From NCBI GenBank assembly GCA_002786025.1, contig NHNW01000005.1, positions 682,001 to 746,000 on the forward strand: 64,000 bases of DNA. Direction: 5' to 3'. Source of the DNA: Zasmidium citrigriseum. Lineage: Eukaryota > Ascomycota > Dothideomycetes > Mycosphaerellales > Mycosphaerellaceae. How positions within the stretch are numbered: the first letter of the stretch is position 1; the number at the start of each line of letters is the position of its first letter. This document shows, one piece after another, positions 53,801 to 63,119 of this stretch. Under the pieces are notes generated by a model. That model was not told the origin of the DNA and searched no databases. It saw only the letters and a list, made by a program, of their open reading frames with translations. The translations under genes and the position numbers were made by a program.

Positions 53801-54596
53801 CCGCGCTGCCGAGGAGAACAAGCACGAGATGGACGAGCTCTCGGACGAGATGCGGACTGAAAGTGTACTTCGACAATTGACTTACAGCATGGTCAGCTTC
53901 GTCCCCTTCCTCCTCGAATATGACCGCCAAGTCGGCGTCACCATCGCCAACGGCAACGGCCACGCCCGCCAGAACCTCTCCGAACTCGTCCTCTCCGACG
54001 CCACAGTCCTCGAGCCTCTGATCCTCTTCTGCACACACGCCCTCCGCATGCGAGATACCCGCTGCTGCAGTACCATCTGCAAAGTCTTCCGCGGCATCGT
54101 GCCGATCTTCTCCTCGTCCACGACCACCGGGGCTGTCTCTGCTGAGACGGCCGCCCAAGTCCGCGAGTTCATCTCCACCGAAGTCCTCAAAGCTTGCATC
54201 ACTTCCCTGAACGAACCCTACTTCGCGGACCTACAAAAAGACCTCGCGGCTCTCATCGCACAGATCATCCTCCTCTACTCCTCGAAAACCAACACACCCC
54301 GAGATATCCTGCTCAGCCTCCCCGACATGTCCGAGAACAAAGTCTCCCGCGCCATCGCCCGAGTCGTGAAATCCTCCAACGAACGCCAACAGCGTGCCGT
54401 TGTGTTGGACTTGCTCGAAAACGTGCGAGGTGTAAGCATCTACGAACAAGGGAAAGTCGACAGGAGAAAAGAGGAGAAGAAGAGACGGGAGGCCAAGGTC
54501 GCGCAGCAGTTTATGGAGGTTGAGCAGAGGCCGCAGGTGGCTCAGGGGGAGGAAGAGGGGTTGGATGGGGTGGCGGGGTTGTTTGGGGATTCTTAG
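50808..54596 (+). CDS. msn5: Exportin-5/Msn5 family nuclear export karyopherin
   Basis: A 1,262-residue intronless protein; ATG 50,808 lies in CACCATGG context. The N-terminal segment has the importin-beta/exportin signature (HYGFTLADDWKQNDAVRYYG, LQLLEFAVRYRWSEYNDDQ). It is followed by the exportin-5 hallmark IRNKIAQLWVEVAKRSW and LETLSEDIINNEDTVAGLR within the XPO1-like domain (about residues 110-270). The remainder is alpha-helical HEAT-type repeat sequence up to a charged C terminus (KEEKKRREAK). Msn5-type exportins carry phosphorylated transcription factors, and in other lineages small RNAs, out of the nucleus with Ran-GTP. The fungal length and motif order fit; cargo in this organism is unknown. 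Confidence 0.94.
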   Translation: MDGATDGGAFNTYWQSPDHSASQLEHISQALNATLDPRIPNSVRSQALQHLEAVKSQPDAPHYGFTLADDWKQNDAVRYYGLQLLEFAVRYRWSEYNDDQTLQLRTWVKCLAGSLRDQDAMFIRNKIAQLWVEVAKRSWGGDEWCWVDMDTLLVNLWDKPIEEKGMVNKVLVLAILETLSEDIINNEDTVAGLRMDVLGNSLNEIIIPKGLYEQHVASRGSRQEVRSGDEGWLSRVCGFFATCVKEARMGGNPEWTRSMETCATKALNALRPTMGWISLKAADEVNCVDCLFLPFHTTNVLLQTAAVEVLYALLSRQYNPHFSDVWTTLLRHALRPDRIALIRHTFEQTSTAPGEDEEKYTLQKKMSELLSVLAEAVGAHPSVADDSVDLPSLFDLLLLVLQHKSLTVSIPVLHSWTRLLSVQEDKIVDLVLAALPTLLQICSERLLRYEALSDDIDDEVLHFLSEDFDTIPERHAFLGNYRRYCTTIIQSIARSRPIDALSIVLQEMRSMLENGPYTGARGFNSANYSKSSLPVLKFDAQYNVVTGALKGYAAWMSDVADITPDQQLYMKVQKDQQQAAESLQQWCFGLANIHTDDPGVAEEVLQTLVQVLRTLKQPPASFVLNMVQHLLTMRLYDQPAHQSFSDAVKAFEALRVVELQKLALAFPNDFLEVYNELEPRIGVLAQKHVDDPRLLWGYKAFLFMILHRATGIDNEMRMSKLQQMLKPTYDAWSDPNLSASITSLQTFCEAVGMNELPDFYKAHGFDRIPDWSGHQLDEAGQRRQAEIKEKSDRLPLRMTKSMLSATTEKLKSGTDEYDNACALWSNLIPVILPSLLQMLRHAVSFHNMANWSSLPDEIQMVVKRTLQDRFWQSGISNESKEEFYARISGSKTSYEGFASTVRGTMRNVREQSYHILYLMTKFDEQFYGLTDLAEPLAGALFDEAGSLSANHLHPIINLTTGLVQRCPPHHRMQFLPPILRRLFVTLDAKISSEWEAISRAAEENKHEMDELSDEMRTESVLRQLTYSMVSFVPFLLEYDRQVGVTIANGNGHARQNLSELVLSDATVLEPLILFCTHALRMRDTRCCSTICKVFRGIVPIFSSSTTTGAVSAETAAQVREFISTEVLKACITSLNEPYFADLQKDLAALIAQIILLYSSKTNTPRDILLSLPDMSENKVSRAIARVVKSSNERQQRAVVLDLLENVRGVSIYEQGKVDRRKEEKKRREAKVAQQFMEVEQRPQVAQGEEEGLDGVAGLFGDS

Positions 54597-54904
54597 AAGG
54601 TAGAGGAAATGGGGATGTTTTGGGTGGTTTGGTCTTTTGTGCTTGTGCTTTGCATACTTTATACCCCACGGAATTGCTGCTGCTGCTGTAGAGAGGATGG
54701 AGGTAGTCGAAGAGAGACATTTTGGTTTGAGGGCTTTTGGGCCTGTTTCTTTCGGGTTTGCCAGACCTACAACTACATGTACTTTTACGGGATCGCTGCA
54801 CGACAGTGGGGACCGTGCAGTAGCGTCCAACGACAACAGCTGTGACTGCGGCTGCGAGACCTCGACCATTGAGCGTAAGTACTGGAACATGCAGCGGCCA
54901 CGAG
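54597..54904. other. Intergenic between exportin and HET genes
   Basis: 308 bp with a short CTG run (about 54,675-54,690). No gene seen. A GTAAGT at about 54,874 could be a donor if the HET gene has an upstream exon. Confidence 0.45.
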
Positions 54905-56743
54905 ATGATCAACGACAGAGCCCATGGACGAGCAGCGCCTACGCACTCCTACGATCTCGGCCCAGAGTTCGTCCACGAGCCTCTATCCGAACCAACGAAA
55001 CAGATTCGCCTTCTACGTCTTGGCCCTGTGAGTGAAGACCCGGAGAAAGATTTCTTGAATGCCACCGTCCACACATACGACCTCGAAGACGCCCCTGAGT
55101 TCCGCGCCGTATCCTACGTCTGGGGCGACGAGGAATTTCGCCTTGTGTTGATCAACGGTCGACCGCGAACGGTCCGGAAGAATTGTCGCTACGCTGTGTG
55201 GCAGGCTGCATTGAATTATTCGCATGAGTACATTTGGATTGACTCCATCTGTATCAATCAGGAGGATCTGGAAGAGAAAGCTAGCCAGATCCGGCTAATG
55301 GAGAAGATATATCAGAAATCCTACAAAGTCTTGGCGAGCGTTGGTGCCCACGCGGACAGGAGCGAGATCCTAATCGAGACGATCAAGAAAATCGAGGCGT
55401 TGAAGGAGGAGCATAAGAACGATACGTTACTGCCTTCCGACAGCCATTGGCGGCCATGGTTGGAGAGTCTCAAGGAGCCGACATCGACGAAACTGTGCGA
55501 GGCAATAAGAGCTTTCCCCGAAAGAGCGTATTGGACGAGACTCTGGATTGTGCAGGAGATCGCCGCCTCAGTCGGCCGTTTGGACGTTCTCTGCGGTCCC
55601 AACATCTTCAGCTGGGCCGACATCAAATTCCTTTTCGAGCTCGCGGACGATGACAGCTACTACCACCCGCCCAACCTCCAAGCAGGCAAGAACGCCTTAC
55701 AAGCCGCACGTCAAGCATACTCTCTGACCCGACTTAGCGCACTCCATACCCTGGACTTGGATGAGGCCATCAAGAACTTCTTGTTCTGCCAGTGTAGCGA
55801 TGCCAGGGACCGTTTATATGGGATTCTCAGTTTGGTGATCTGGGATGGGGAGCCTATTGTGCCGGACTATAACAAGACGTCTTTCGAAGTGGCGCTTGAT
55901 GCTATTCCGCACTTGAAGGATGTGAGTCGGGTCATGGAGCTGCTGCATGTGCTGGGGGTGCATTGTGCGCTGGAGGAGATGAGGGGTCTGTTTGCATGCA
56001 GGGAAACGGCGCAGAACGGGAAGAAGAGAAAGAGGAGCGTTCAGCAGGAGACTTTCTCGGAGAAGGACTCTCCAGAGCGTATCCCCAAGACGTCAAAATA
56101 CGTCCTAGGCCACTACGCCCACGTACCATGCACTACAATTCTCGCCGGCCAAGACGAATGCCTAACGATCGCGGTCTGGCGCCGCAGACTGACTGGGCAC
56201 GAGTTACGCCTTGTAAGGACTGGAGTCTCCAATGCTCACAGAAGAGCTCACGAACGCTGGTTAACCGAAAGACATCTACAGATGCCTTTAACCTTGCAAA
56301 GTCGCGACAGAGACGCTGCCCTCGTGTGCGGAGCCGCAAGACCAGGAGACATCATCGCTCCCCTATCACCGAGTCGTCTCGTTGATCAGACATTCCTCGT
56401 CCTTCGCGCAACGGGGGATGAGTCTGGCTTCTTTGATATTGTCGGGCAGGGGTTCTTCCTTCCGGGCTTTGCGGCTGCGAGTGTCTACTCCACTGATGAT
56501 GAGGACGCGGCTTCGGTCTTCGACGCACAGATCCACCTGACTGCGACTGCTGCAGACGTCATGCGTCTCTATGGGCAGGACTTTGTGGAAATGTTCATAC
56601 ATGATTGGGACGCGAGATTCCAACGCCTCACGACAGATGCCGTTGAACAACCACGAGCGGCCGTTCAAGTAAATATCTTTGCCACTGGGGCGCCGCCGGC
56701 AATAGACGTGCAGTGGACTGAGAATATTGTCGATTTTGGATAG
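54905..56743 (+). CDS. Heterokaryon incompatibility (HET) domain protein
   Basis: A 612-residue protein from ATG 54,905, the first ATG in the frame. The HET domain occupies about residues 66-220: AVSYVWGDEEF (from 68), IWIDSICINQEDLEEK (110-125), QIRLMEKIYQKSYKV, and later WTRLWIVQEIAASVG. The middle has CSDARDRLYGILSLV, the usual region where HET proteins list their post-domain D(R/K)(V/L)YALLGL motif. The C-terminal half is variable and unassigned. HET proteins trigger cell death on allorecognition in filamentous fungi, and most family members have no tested role. No partner gene of a known het locus is adjacent. It converges with the GFA gene, the stops being 49 bp apart. Confidence 0.92.
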   Translation: MINDRAHGRAAPTHSYDLGPEFVHEPLSEPTKQIRLLRLGPVSEDPEKDFLNATVHTYDLEDAPEFRAVSYVWGDEEFRLVLINGRPRTVRKNCRYAVWQAALNYSHEYIWIDSICINQEDLEEKASQIRLMEKIYQKSYKVLASVGAHADRSEILIETIKKIEALKEEHKNDTLLPSDSHWRPWLESLKEPTSTKLCEAIRAFPERAYWTRLWIVQEIAASVGRLDVLCGPNIFSWADIKFLFELADDDSYYHPPNLQAGKNALQAARQAYSLTRLSALHTLDLDEAIKNFLFCQCSDARDRLYGILSLVIWDGEPIVPDYNKTSFEVALDAIPHLKDVSRVMELLHVLGVHCALEEMRGLFACRETAQNGKKRKRSVQQETFSEKDSPERIPKTSKYVLGHYAHVPCTTILAGQDECLTIAVWRRRLTGHELRLVRTGVSNAHRRAHERWLTERHLQMPLTLQSRDRDAALVCGAARPGDIIAPLSPSRLVDQTFLVLRATGDESGFFDIVGQGFFLPGFAAASVYSTDDEDAASVFDAQIHLTATAADVMRLYGQDFVEMFIHDWDARFQRLTTDAVEQPRAAVQVNIFATGAPPAIDVQWTENIVDFG

Positions 56744-56792
56744 CAACATTCATTCCCCTACCGACCGTTCTTGTGGCTTGCCATCTCCACCC

Positions 56793-57445
56793 TCACAATT
56801 TCTCATGCTGACTCTTCCACTCCTTCCCACCCGTATAATAATTCCCCTCAACCTGCTCCACACCCTCCCCACCATGGAACCACCTCACACGATCCTTCGT
56901 GAACTGCTCAATCCTCGGCTTCAATTTCCCCTCATGCAACGCAAAATCATCCACCGTCCCGATCCGCATTACGTACATGTCCGGGAAGCCTGAGGAGATG
57001 CGGTACATGAGGATGCCGCAGACGCTGCAGAAGTGATTTTCCATCGTGTTGCCTGTGGCGATGGTGCTGTTCTGGGAAAATTTGGTGAGTTTATCCTTTC
57101 CGCGAGTGTGCGTTACGGCGGATTGGTTGACGATGAAGTTGGAGCAGAAGGCGGATGCCGCTGAAGAGCAAAACCAACATTAGTCGTTCCGTTTGTGCCT
57201 CTTGGAGGAGGGCTCCTGAGTTTACGTACAGATTTTGCGGCAGTCGGTGCAGTTGCAGATGAAGGAGTCGACGAAGGCGTCGCCTTCGGTCGGCTGGGGG
57301 AGATGTCAGTCTTCGCTTCGGGGGTTGGGGGGATGGGACGTACGAAAGACAACTGCACGGCACCGCAATAACACGTCGCCGTGGCGGTGGGAGCAGAGGC
57401 TCCGCCTGAGGCGCCTTGTGATGGGAGGGGGATCTTCTCAGACAT
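56793..57445 (-). CDS. GFA/CENP-V-type zinc-binding domain protein
   Basis: Predicted 177 residues in three exons: 57,445-57,344, 57,293-57,230 and 57,160-56,793. Introns are 50 bp and 69 bp, each with GTACGT donors and CAG acceptors. The zinc-binding cysteines of the glutathione-dependent formaldehyde-activating fold are all present once spliced: CYC (25, 27), CNCTDC (47, 49, 52), Cys61, and FCSVCG (100, 103). The continuing SGFPDMYVMRIGTVDD strand and the WFHGGEGVEQ end are typical. The family includes Gfa, which speeds formation of S-hydroxymethylglutathione, but most fungal paralogues are uncharacterised, so the reaction is uncertain. Intron placement is inferred; unspliced, the cysteines fall in different frames. 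Confidence 0.88.
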
Positions 57446-58199
57446 CGTGATTCAAGATCGGGGTTGGTAGTTGGAGGCGATGTCGAATTAGACTTGACCC
57501 GTTCACTTAAGAAGAAGGACTCAGTCTCCAATATTTATACATCACTGTCGACAACATCTTCCCGGCCGAATGGAGAAGCACCCCCAGCGCCGCAAGATCC
57601 GTGATGAAGCCTCGCTACCCGCTCAAGTCCAGCACCAGAGCTCTGTGCAATGACGTGATGGGGACGGCAAGAGCTCCGAGTATCTCAAATAGCCCGTCAT
57701 CGTAGTGATCCTCAGGCAAGGTTCCTGCTCCAATACATGTCAACGCAGGTACTCCTTAGTATACTCGTTGAGGCCGCATGTTGTGCAACAGTAAGATCTC
57801 CCATTGCCTGACACTGCGTTGGAATTGGAAATCAATCCCTCGGGTGAGAGGGCGATAAAGTGATCGATCCGGCCGAGAGAATTTTGTCACGAAAGATCAA
57901 TCTGATCGCTCTTGTAAACGAGGTGTGAAGTATTCACTTACATTGCTGAACTGCAAGGATTAGCGGCGACCTTGATGTCCTCAGATCACGTGCTACACGT
58001 GAAAGTCTTGGCAGAAAGATTGAGAAGACAAAAGAGCTTCGTTGCGGGCTATGGGGTCTATGGCGGACAGAATAAACAACTGTAGTGGTATCAGTGCCCA
58101 AGAAACCCTCAATCGAAAAGACATCGCTGGTACAGTGGAAAAAGAGCCTCCAGTCTCGGGAGTTGAGTGTTTGAGTTCGCCATCCTCGCCTCAAAGGAC
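57446..58199. other. Intergenic, no supported gene
   Basis: About 750 bp between the start of the GFA gene and the stop of the CBS/PB1 gene. Short frames only. Confidence 0.5.
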
Positions 58200-60257
58200 T
58201 CATCTGCTAGAGCGTCCAAGGGTGAAAGTGACGACAATGACCGCGCCCAGGATGACAATTGCACCGGGAAGGAGCAGTTCGTTTGGTACACCCTGGATGA
58301 TCTGGTCTTGGGCTTTGGCGGGCTGAGCGGCGGCTGATCTCCGGTCGCGACGACGTTGGCTGGGTGATTGCTCCTGTTCGTCGTCTTCTTCCTCGTCCTC
58401 TTCGTATCGCTTGCGGTGTCGGACGTGGCTCTCTGGGGGCGTCGGAGGGATGACAGCGGGTTGCGGGTCGAGTGTGGCTGGGATTGCTGGTTTCTCTGGA
58501 TCATGCACGAACAAGTCGACCTTGTCCTTGCGGGCCTGACGGGCGATCATGATAGCCTCGAGAAGATCGTGGTCGGTTGTGATGGAGACGGTGTCGCCTT
58601 CGTTGTCCATATAGCTGAGCGCAAAGCCAGTATGGCTCAGCTTGCCCTCGTTAAATGTGGGAACGCCACCGATGGTGTCGGCTTCATGTCCAAGCTTCTC
58701 GGCGACAACACCAATGAGCTCGGCCAAGCCAGCAGAAGCAACGACTTGGAGTCGGTGTACTCGACCGCCGGGAGCCTTGAACTTGAAGGTGAAGGGCGTA
58801 TCTTCGACAGCTCCGGCCAGCGCGGAAGCCTCGTCCATGTCATGGCCGCCATTGTGTGAAGCAGAATCTGTTGGCAGGACGCTGTCACCACGATCCATGC
58901 CAGGGCGATGTGAAAGCTCAGGCGACATCATGCCGGATCTATCGGGCGTGTGTGGCGCATGGCTGTGACTCCCCTCTCCAGACATCATCGACTCGGTATC
59001 ACCGTGATCCATTGACATCCAGAACTTGTTCCATGCTGGGCCCTCATTGTCGCCAGTTGACATGCCGTTGATCTGGTCGAGCGTAGCGTATGTGAGTTTC
59101 AGCACATCGACCATGCCAACAATCTCGTCGCTCTCCTTGTTCATGACGGGCAAATTGAGGTAGTGTCCATCATGCATCTTTCGAAGGGCTTGTTGAATGC
59201 TCATATCCATTGGAGCAAAATCGGGGTGTGGTGTCATCACGCGAATGACACTGCAGGTACCCGGATCAAGACCTGCAGCAATGACACGCAGGACGACGTC
59301 CTTTGATGTGAAGATACCAGTGATCTGGCCCTGATCCTGGACCAGTACTGCAGTGGTATGGTTCTCTTTCATCAATTGGGCAGCTTCCTTGACGCTCGTC
59401 CGAACGGAGACGGTGGTTGGTGGAAGCCCGTTCAAGACGGACTCCAGTGTAGGGCCAGACATGCGCTGTCGCACAGCCTCGACGTACTGGATGATCTGCT
59501 GCGGTTGGCTTGAACCAAGCTCGGCCTGAACACCCTCCAAGGCATCGTAGAGCTTCTTAGACGAGCTGTAGGCACGCTCGAGCTTCTCCATGGCATCGTA
59601 GAAGCATTTCGTGATGTCAAGAATACCAGAGATATCGTGGTTCTCATCCATGACAGGCAAATGTCTGAACCCCTTTCGGACCATGAGGTCGAGGGCATCT
59701 GTTGCACTGGTATCCGTCTTCGCACACAGAGGATTCTTGGTCATGATCTCTGCAATTGTGACATTGTTCGCCTTCAAACCAGCTCCCACCACCCGGAATG
59801 CCAAATCTTTAGCAGTGAAGATACCCGCAATTCGCTCGTCGTCGTCGGTAACCAATACACAGTCTTCTCTCTTCGCAGCCATCAACTGGGCGGCCTCGGT
59901 GACGGTGGTGTTCGGCTTAATCTGGAGGGCCTGGTTGGGTTTGAGAGCGAGCACAGTGCCTGGCGGTGCTTTGCGGTTTTGGCGAGCCCTGCCAGCACCA
60001 CTGCGCTTCTTGTTGAGGTCTTTCTCGAGCTTCGTACGGAGTGCCTAGCAACCGTCAATGGCCGTTCTCCTCTATATAACCATTTCAATGCCTACCTCAT
60101 CTCGCTTCGAGGTCTTTGCTCTGCTTGCACTGAGCGAAGTATGGGCCTCGCTCACGGTCGACTCGAGCTTGGGTCGAGGGATACCAGAGGCCTCGGAGTA
60201 GACACTCTGCGGGCGGCCGGTCTTGGGGGTGCCGCGTTGGGTGCCGGTGGACGACAT
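58200..60257 (-). CDS. mug70: CBS-domain and PB1-domain protein, Mug70-like, tail-anchored
   Basis: Predicted 668 residues from exons 60,257-60,096 and 60,044-58,200 (51-bp intron, GTAGGC to GCTAG). A polar Ser-rich N terminus is followed by four CBS repeats in two pairs (for example AAQLMAAKREDCVLVTDDDE with GIFTAKDLAFRVV, and GIFTSKDVVLRVIAAGLDP). A His/Asp/Ser-rich linker leads to a PB1 domain (FTFKFKAPGGRVHRLQV with SYMDNEGDTVSITTDHDL). The C terminus has a basic stretch and then one hydrophobic helix (LLLPGAIVILGAVIVVTFTL), suggesting a tail anchor. CBS pairs usually bind adenosine nucleotides and PB1 domains mediate dimer contacts. The fission yeast counterpart is known as Mug70, with no clear biochemical role. 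Confidence 0.9.
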
Positions 60258-60554
60258 GGCGGCGGCGGTTGTACCAGAGAGATGCAAGAGGAAGGCAGGA
60301 TTTGTAGTGGATTTGGTCAGGGACGTGGGCGCAACGGCTCGCACAGATCAAGAAGTCCGCGAGTCCAAGTCCGGATGCTCGAGCTTCACGTGTTGTCGAG
60401 TAAACAGACGCTAGTGGACGGGAGTTTCGAGCCTGAGGCACACATGCAGCGCCAAGCATCGCACCTGCACTTCGTTTTCGACGGCTGTCGCTTCTTCAAC
60501 TTCCCGATTGCCACCAACTAACCACGCAGCAACAACCTCTGCACATCTGTCAAA
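60258..60554. promoter_or_regulatory. Divergent promoter of CBS/PB1 and eS26 genes
   Basis: 297 bp between start codons on opposite strands; must hold the ribosomal-protein promoter. No specific site is assigned. Confidence 0.4.
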
Positions 60555-61086
60555 ATGGTCAAGAAGCGCGCATCCAAGTATGAGTGCCCTAGGGAATTGC
60601 TGGATTGTTGAGAAACTGACAATTTCTGCAGCGGTCGCAACAAGAAGGGCCGCGGCCACGTCAAGCCCATCCGCTGCTCCAACTGCTCGCGATGCACCCC
60701 CAAGGACAAGGCGATCAAGAGATTCACCATCCGCAACATGGTCGAGTCTGCTGCCATCCGTACGACATGATCATTTCACGGAGGCTGCAATTTATTCTGA
60801 CTTTGCTACAGGTGATATCTCCGACGCCTCCGTCTTCAGCGAGTACTCTGTGCCCAAGATGTACCTGAAGCTGCAGTACTGCGTCTCTTGCGCCATCCAC
60901 GGCAAGATTGTTCGGTATGAACTTACGGTAGCTGATCATCGACGCCAGTTTCTGACTTTCTTCCACAGTGTCCGCTCCCGCGAGGGCCGCCGCAACCGCG
61001 CTCCCCCACCACGTGTGCGATACAACAAGGACGGCAAGAAGGTCAACCCGGCCCAGGTCAACAAGCCCCTCGGTGCCCAGGCATAG
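60555..61086 (+). CDS. rps26: 40S ribosomal protein eS26
   Basis: Predicted 123 residues in four exons: 60,555-60,577, 60,632-60,759, 60,812-60,914 and 60,969-61,086. Each intron is 52-54 bp with GTATGA or GTACGA donors and CAG acceptors; the first coding exon is only 23 nt, a common ribosomal-protein gene layout. The product begins [20 protein letters not shown]. It has a zinc ribbon with Cys23, Cys26, Cys74 and Cys77, the conserved [18 protein letters not shown] segment, and a basic C terminus ([15 protein letters not shown]). eS26 lies at the mRNA exit site of the small subunit. Every junction restores the conserved sequence, so the exon model is firm. Confidence 0.96.
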
Positions 61087-61630
61087 GCCATTTCACGCAT
61101 GAGCTAGGAGTTCAGGGGAAATTCGGACGGTCATTGGCATGGTATGAACAAGGTCTAAGAGAATGGACACATGAGATCTGCTGAGGCAGAGGATACCATA
61201 CCACAACGTCTGAAGTTACGAATAGCTTCTGAATGAATGTCGTCCCAGACCAGCCAGATGTACCGGCACCTCAAAGCGTGCTGATGAACCTGTGCTTTTC
61301 AGACTTGGGTCGAGTGGGATGTGTTGCTATGTGCGACCTCCTGCTCGACTTTGGGTGGCAACTTCGCCACTGGACACCAATGTGCTGAGCAATCAGTCAT
61401 GTGTCTTCAAGTCTTCGTCAATGTTGCATGCATGTGACGTGTAGGGTCGTTCATAACCCTACTAACGTGTGTATGATCCACATGAACCTATAGTCGTGAA
61501 TTCGCTGAGCCGATTACTCCTTGTGATGACTCGATGGCCTCGTCGCCCTCGCGACACGAAGGCTCAATGGCAAGCATGCAAGTCTTGTCCGATCCAATCG
61601 CTAGATCCTCATTCCTACGTAACACATGAA
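61087..61630. other. Intergenic between convergent eS26 and VanZ-like genes
   Basis: About 540 bp with no frame of note. Confidence 0.5.
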
Positions 61631-62515
61631 TCAATCCGTCCGTTTCTTCGTATCCTCGCCACTCTCATTCACACCCGCAGTAACCTTCGCCGCCTCAGCA
61701 CCCTCTTCCTCCCAATCCTCATCGTTCTCATCCCAATTATCCAACTCCTCCGTAACATTCGTCGTCTTAGCCCCCGCACTCGCTTGCCCATTAGCCTCCA
61801 CAGGCACACTCCCCGTCTCCTGGCCACTCAACCCAACCCCCTCGCCCAACTCCACATCCCTCTCCCCTTCACCCACTTCCTCCTCATCCTCCCCAGCGAC
61901 AATGTCGTAGTGCTTGTTCTTCCGCCGTCGCTCCAGCATGCGTTTGTGGTACCAGCTGCAGAGTAACAAGGCGAGGGTTGAGCCGACGACGTTGGCGAGG
62001 ATGTCGTAGGGGTCGAAGTCGCGGCCGTTGGGGAGGAGCGCTTGGGCTACTTCGGAGCCTATGGCGAGGGCGGCGGTGCAGGTTAGGAGGGTTATGTGGA
62101 TTACTCTGCGGCGGGAGGTTTCGAGGATCCAGTAGAAGGAGATCTAGAATAATATCATATGAGCATTGGCTTTCCTGGAGTTCGGCTTCTTGAGGATATG
62201 TGTTTTATAAGAGAATAATGTTGCTTCAAAGCTCTTGCGGAAGCCTAGCTTGAGCCAAGGGATTGAAGCTGTCGCAAAGAGATTCGAGTAGAGTCGAACA
62301 TACAGTAAGCAGAAAGAAGGTCACGAAATGTAGCCCTTTGTCACTCTGGCCATATTGAGGGATCTTCTGAGTCGAAAGACCCAGATATGCCGAGACCAGT
62401 AGTAGAAAGGCGAACGAAGCTAAAGAGCTTGAATGTTAGCTTTGGAGTAGTCGCATGAAGATAGTACTAGACTATACATACCCGCGAAAGGTTTGCGGAT
62501 GCGTATCGAAGGCAT
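61631..62515 (-). CDS. VanZ-like domain integral membrane protein
   Basis: Predicted 220 residues in three exons: 62,515-62,482, 62,419-62,304 and 62,143-61,631 (introns 62 bp and 160 bp, both with GTATGT donors and CTTTAG or TTCTAG acceptors). After splicing it has four hydrophobic segments (SFAFLLLVSAYLGL; HFVTFFLLTISFYWIL; HITLLTCTAALAIG; ILANVVGSTLALLLCSW). It carries the VanZ motif set: DKGLHFVTFF, GSEVAQALLPNGRDFDPYDILANVVGS. A long acidic cytoplasmic tail follows. The bacterial namesake is linked to teicoplanin resistance, but fungal members are uncharacterised. The long second intron is the weakest part of the model, yet the frame joins at a conserved place. Confidence 0.82.
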
Positions 62516-63119
62516 CAACGGGTCAGCTCATGCAGTGGGAGAGTTGTGTGTGGATTGATCTGCGTAGAGGACAACAAATACCAAGAGCCAGCTTTAGTCG
62601 AGTGTCGTCGGAGTTGGTGCTCTCAGAGTCCGACAGCAGGTGAAGACTCAATGCACAATGCTCTGGCACTCTTTGTAAGCGAGGCTTTGGTCAATAGTAG
62701 CGGCCAGTCGCGACCAGCGTCCATTGCCAGACATCACTTCATATCGCCCATCACAAGACGATTTACTTCAAGGCTCCATCGAAATCGCCCGCCTGTCACT
62801 CATTGCTCGTGATTTTGATTATTTGCGGGCGGTGGCGACGCAGCGGCGCGTCGTTGGGTGAAGCTGGACTTTCGGCCACGGCCTCCGCTGAGTTGTGAGC
62901 ACGCGGTGCGAAACGTCACTTCAGACCTCCCGCGACGACTTCCATCGAGACGCAGCACACTCCATCGAATTCGCCTCGTAAATCGCGCCCCCAGACTCCG
63001 CTCGTCGCGAGGATTCCTATGATTCCCATATCGGCCGCCAAACCCTCGAGACTGGCTCCAGCGACGGCCGATTCGCTGGAGGAGGGGACCCAGACACCAA
63101 CCACCCCGTCCCGCCAGCA
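62516..63119. other. Divergent promoter region, VanZ-like and SPT7-like genes
   Basis: About 600 bp between start codons. No specific site or gene assigned. Confidence 0.45.
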
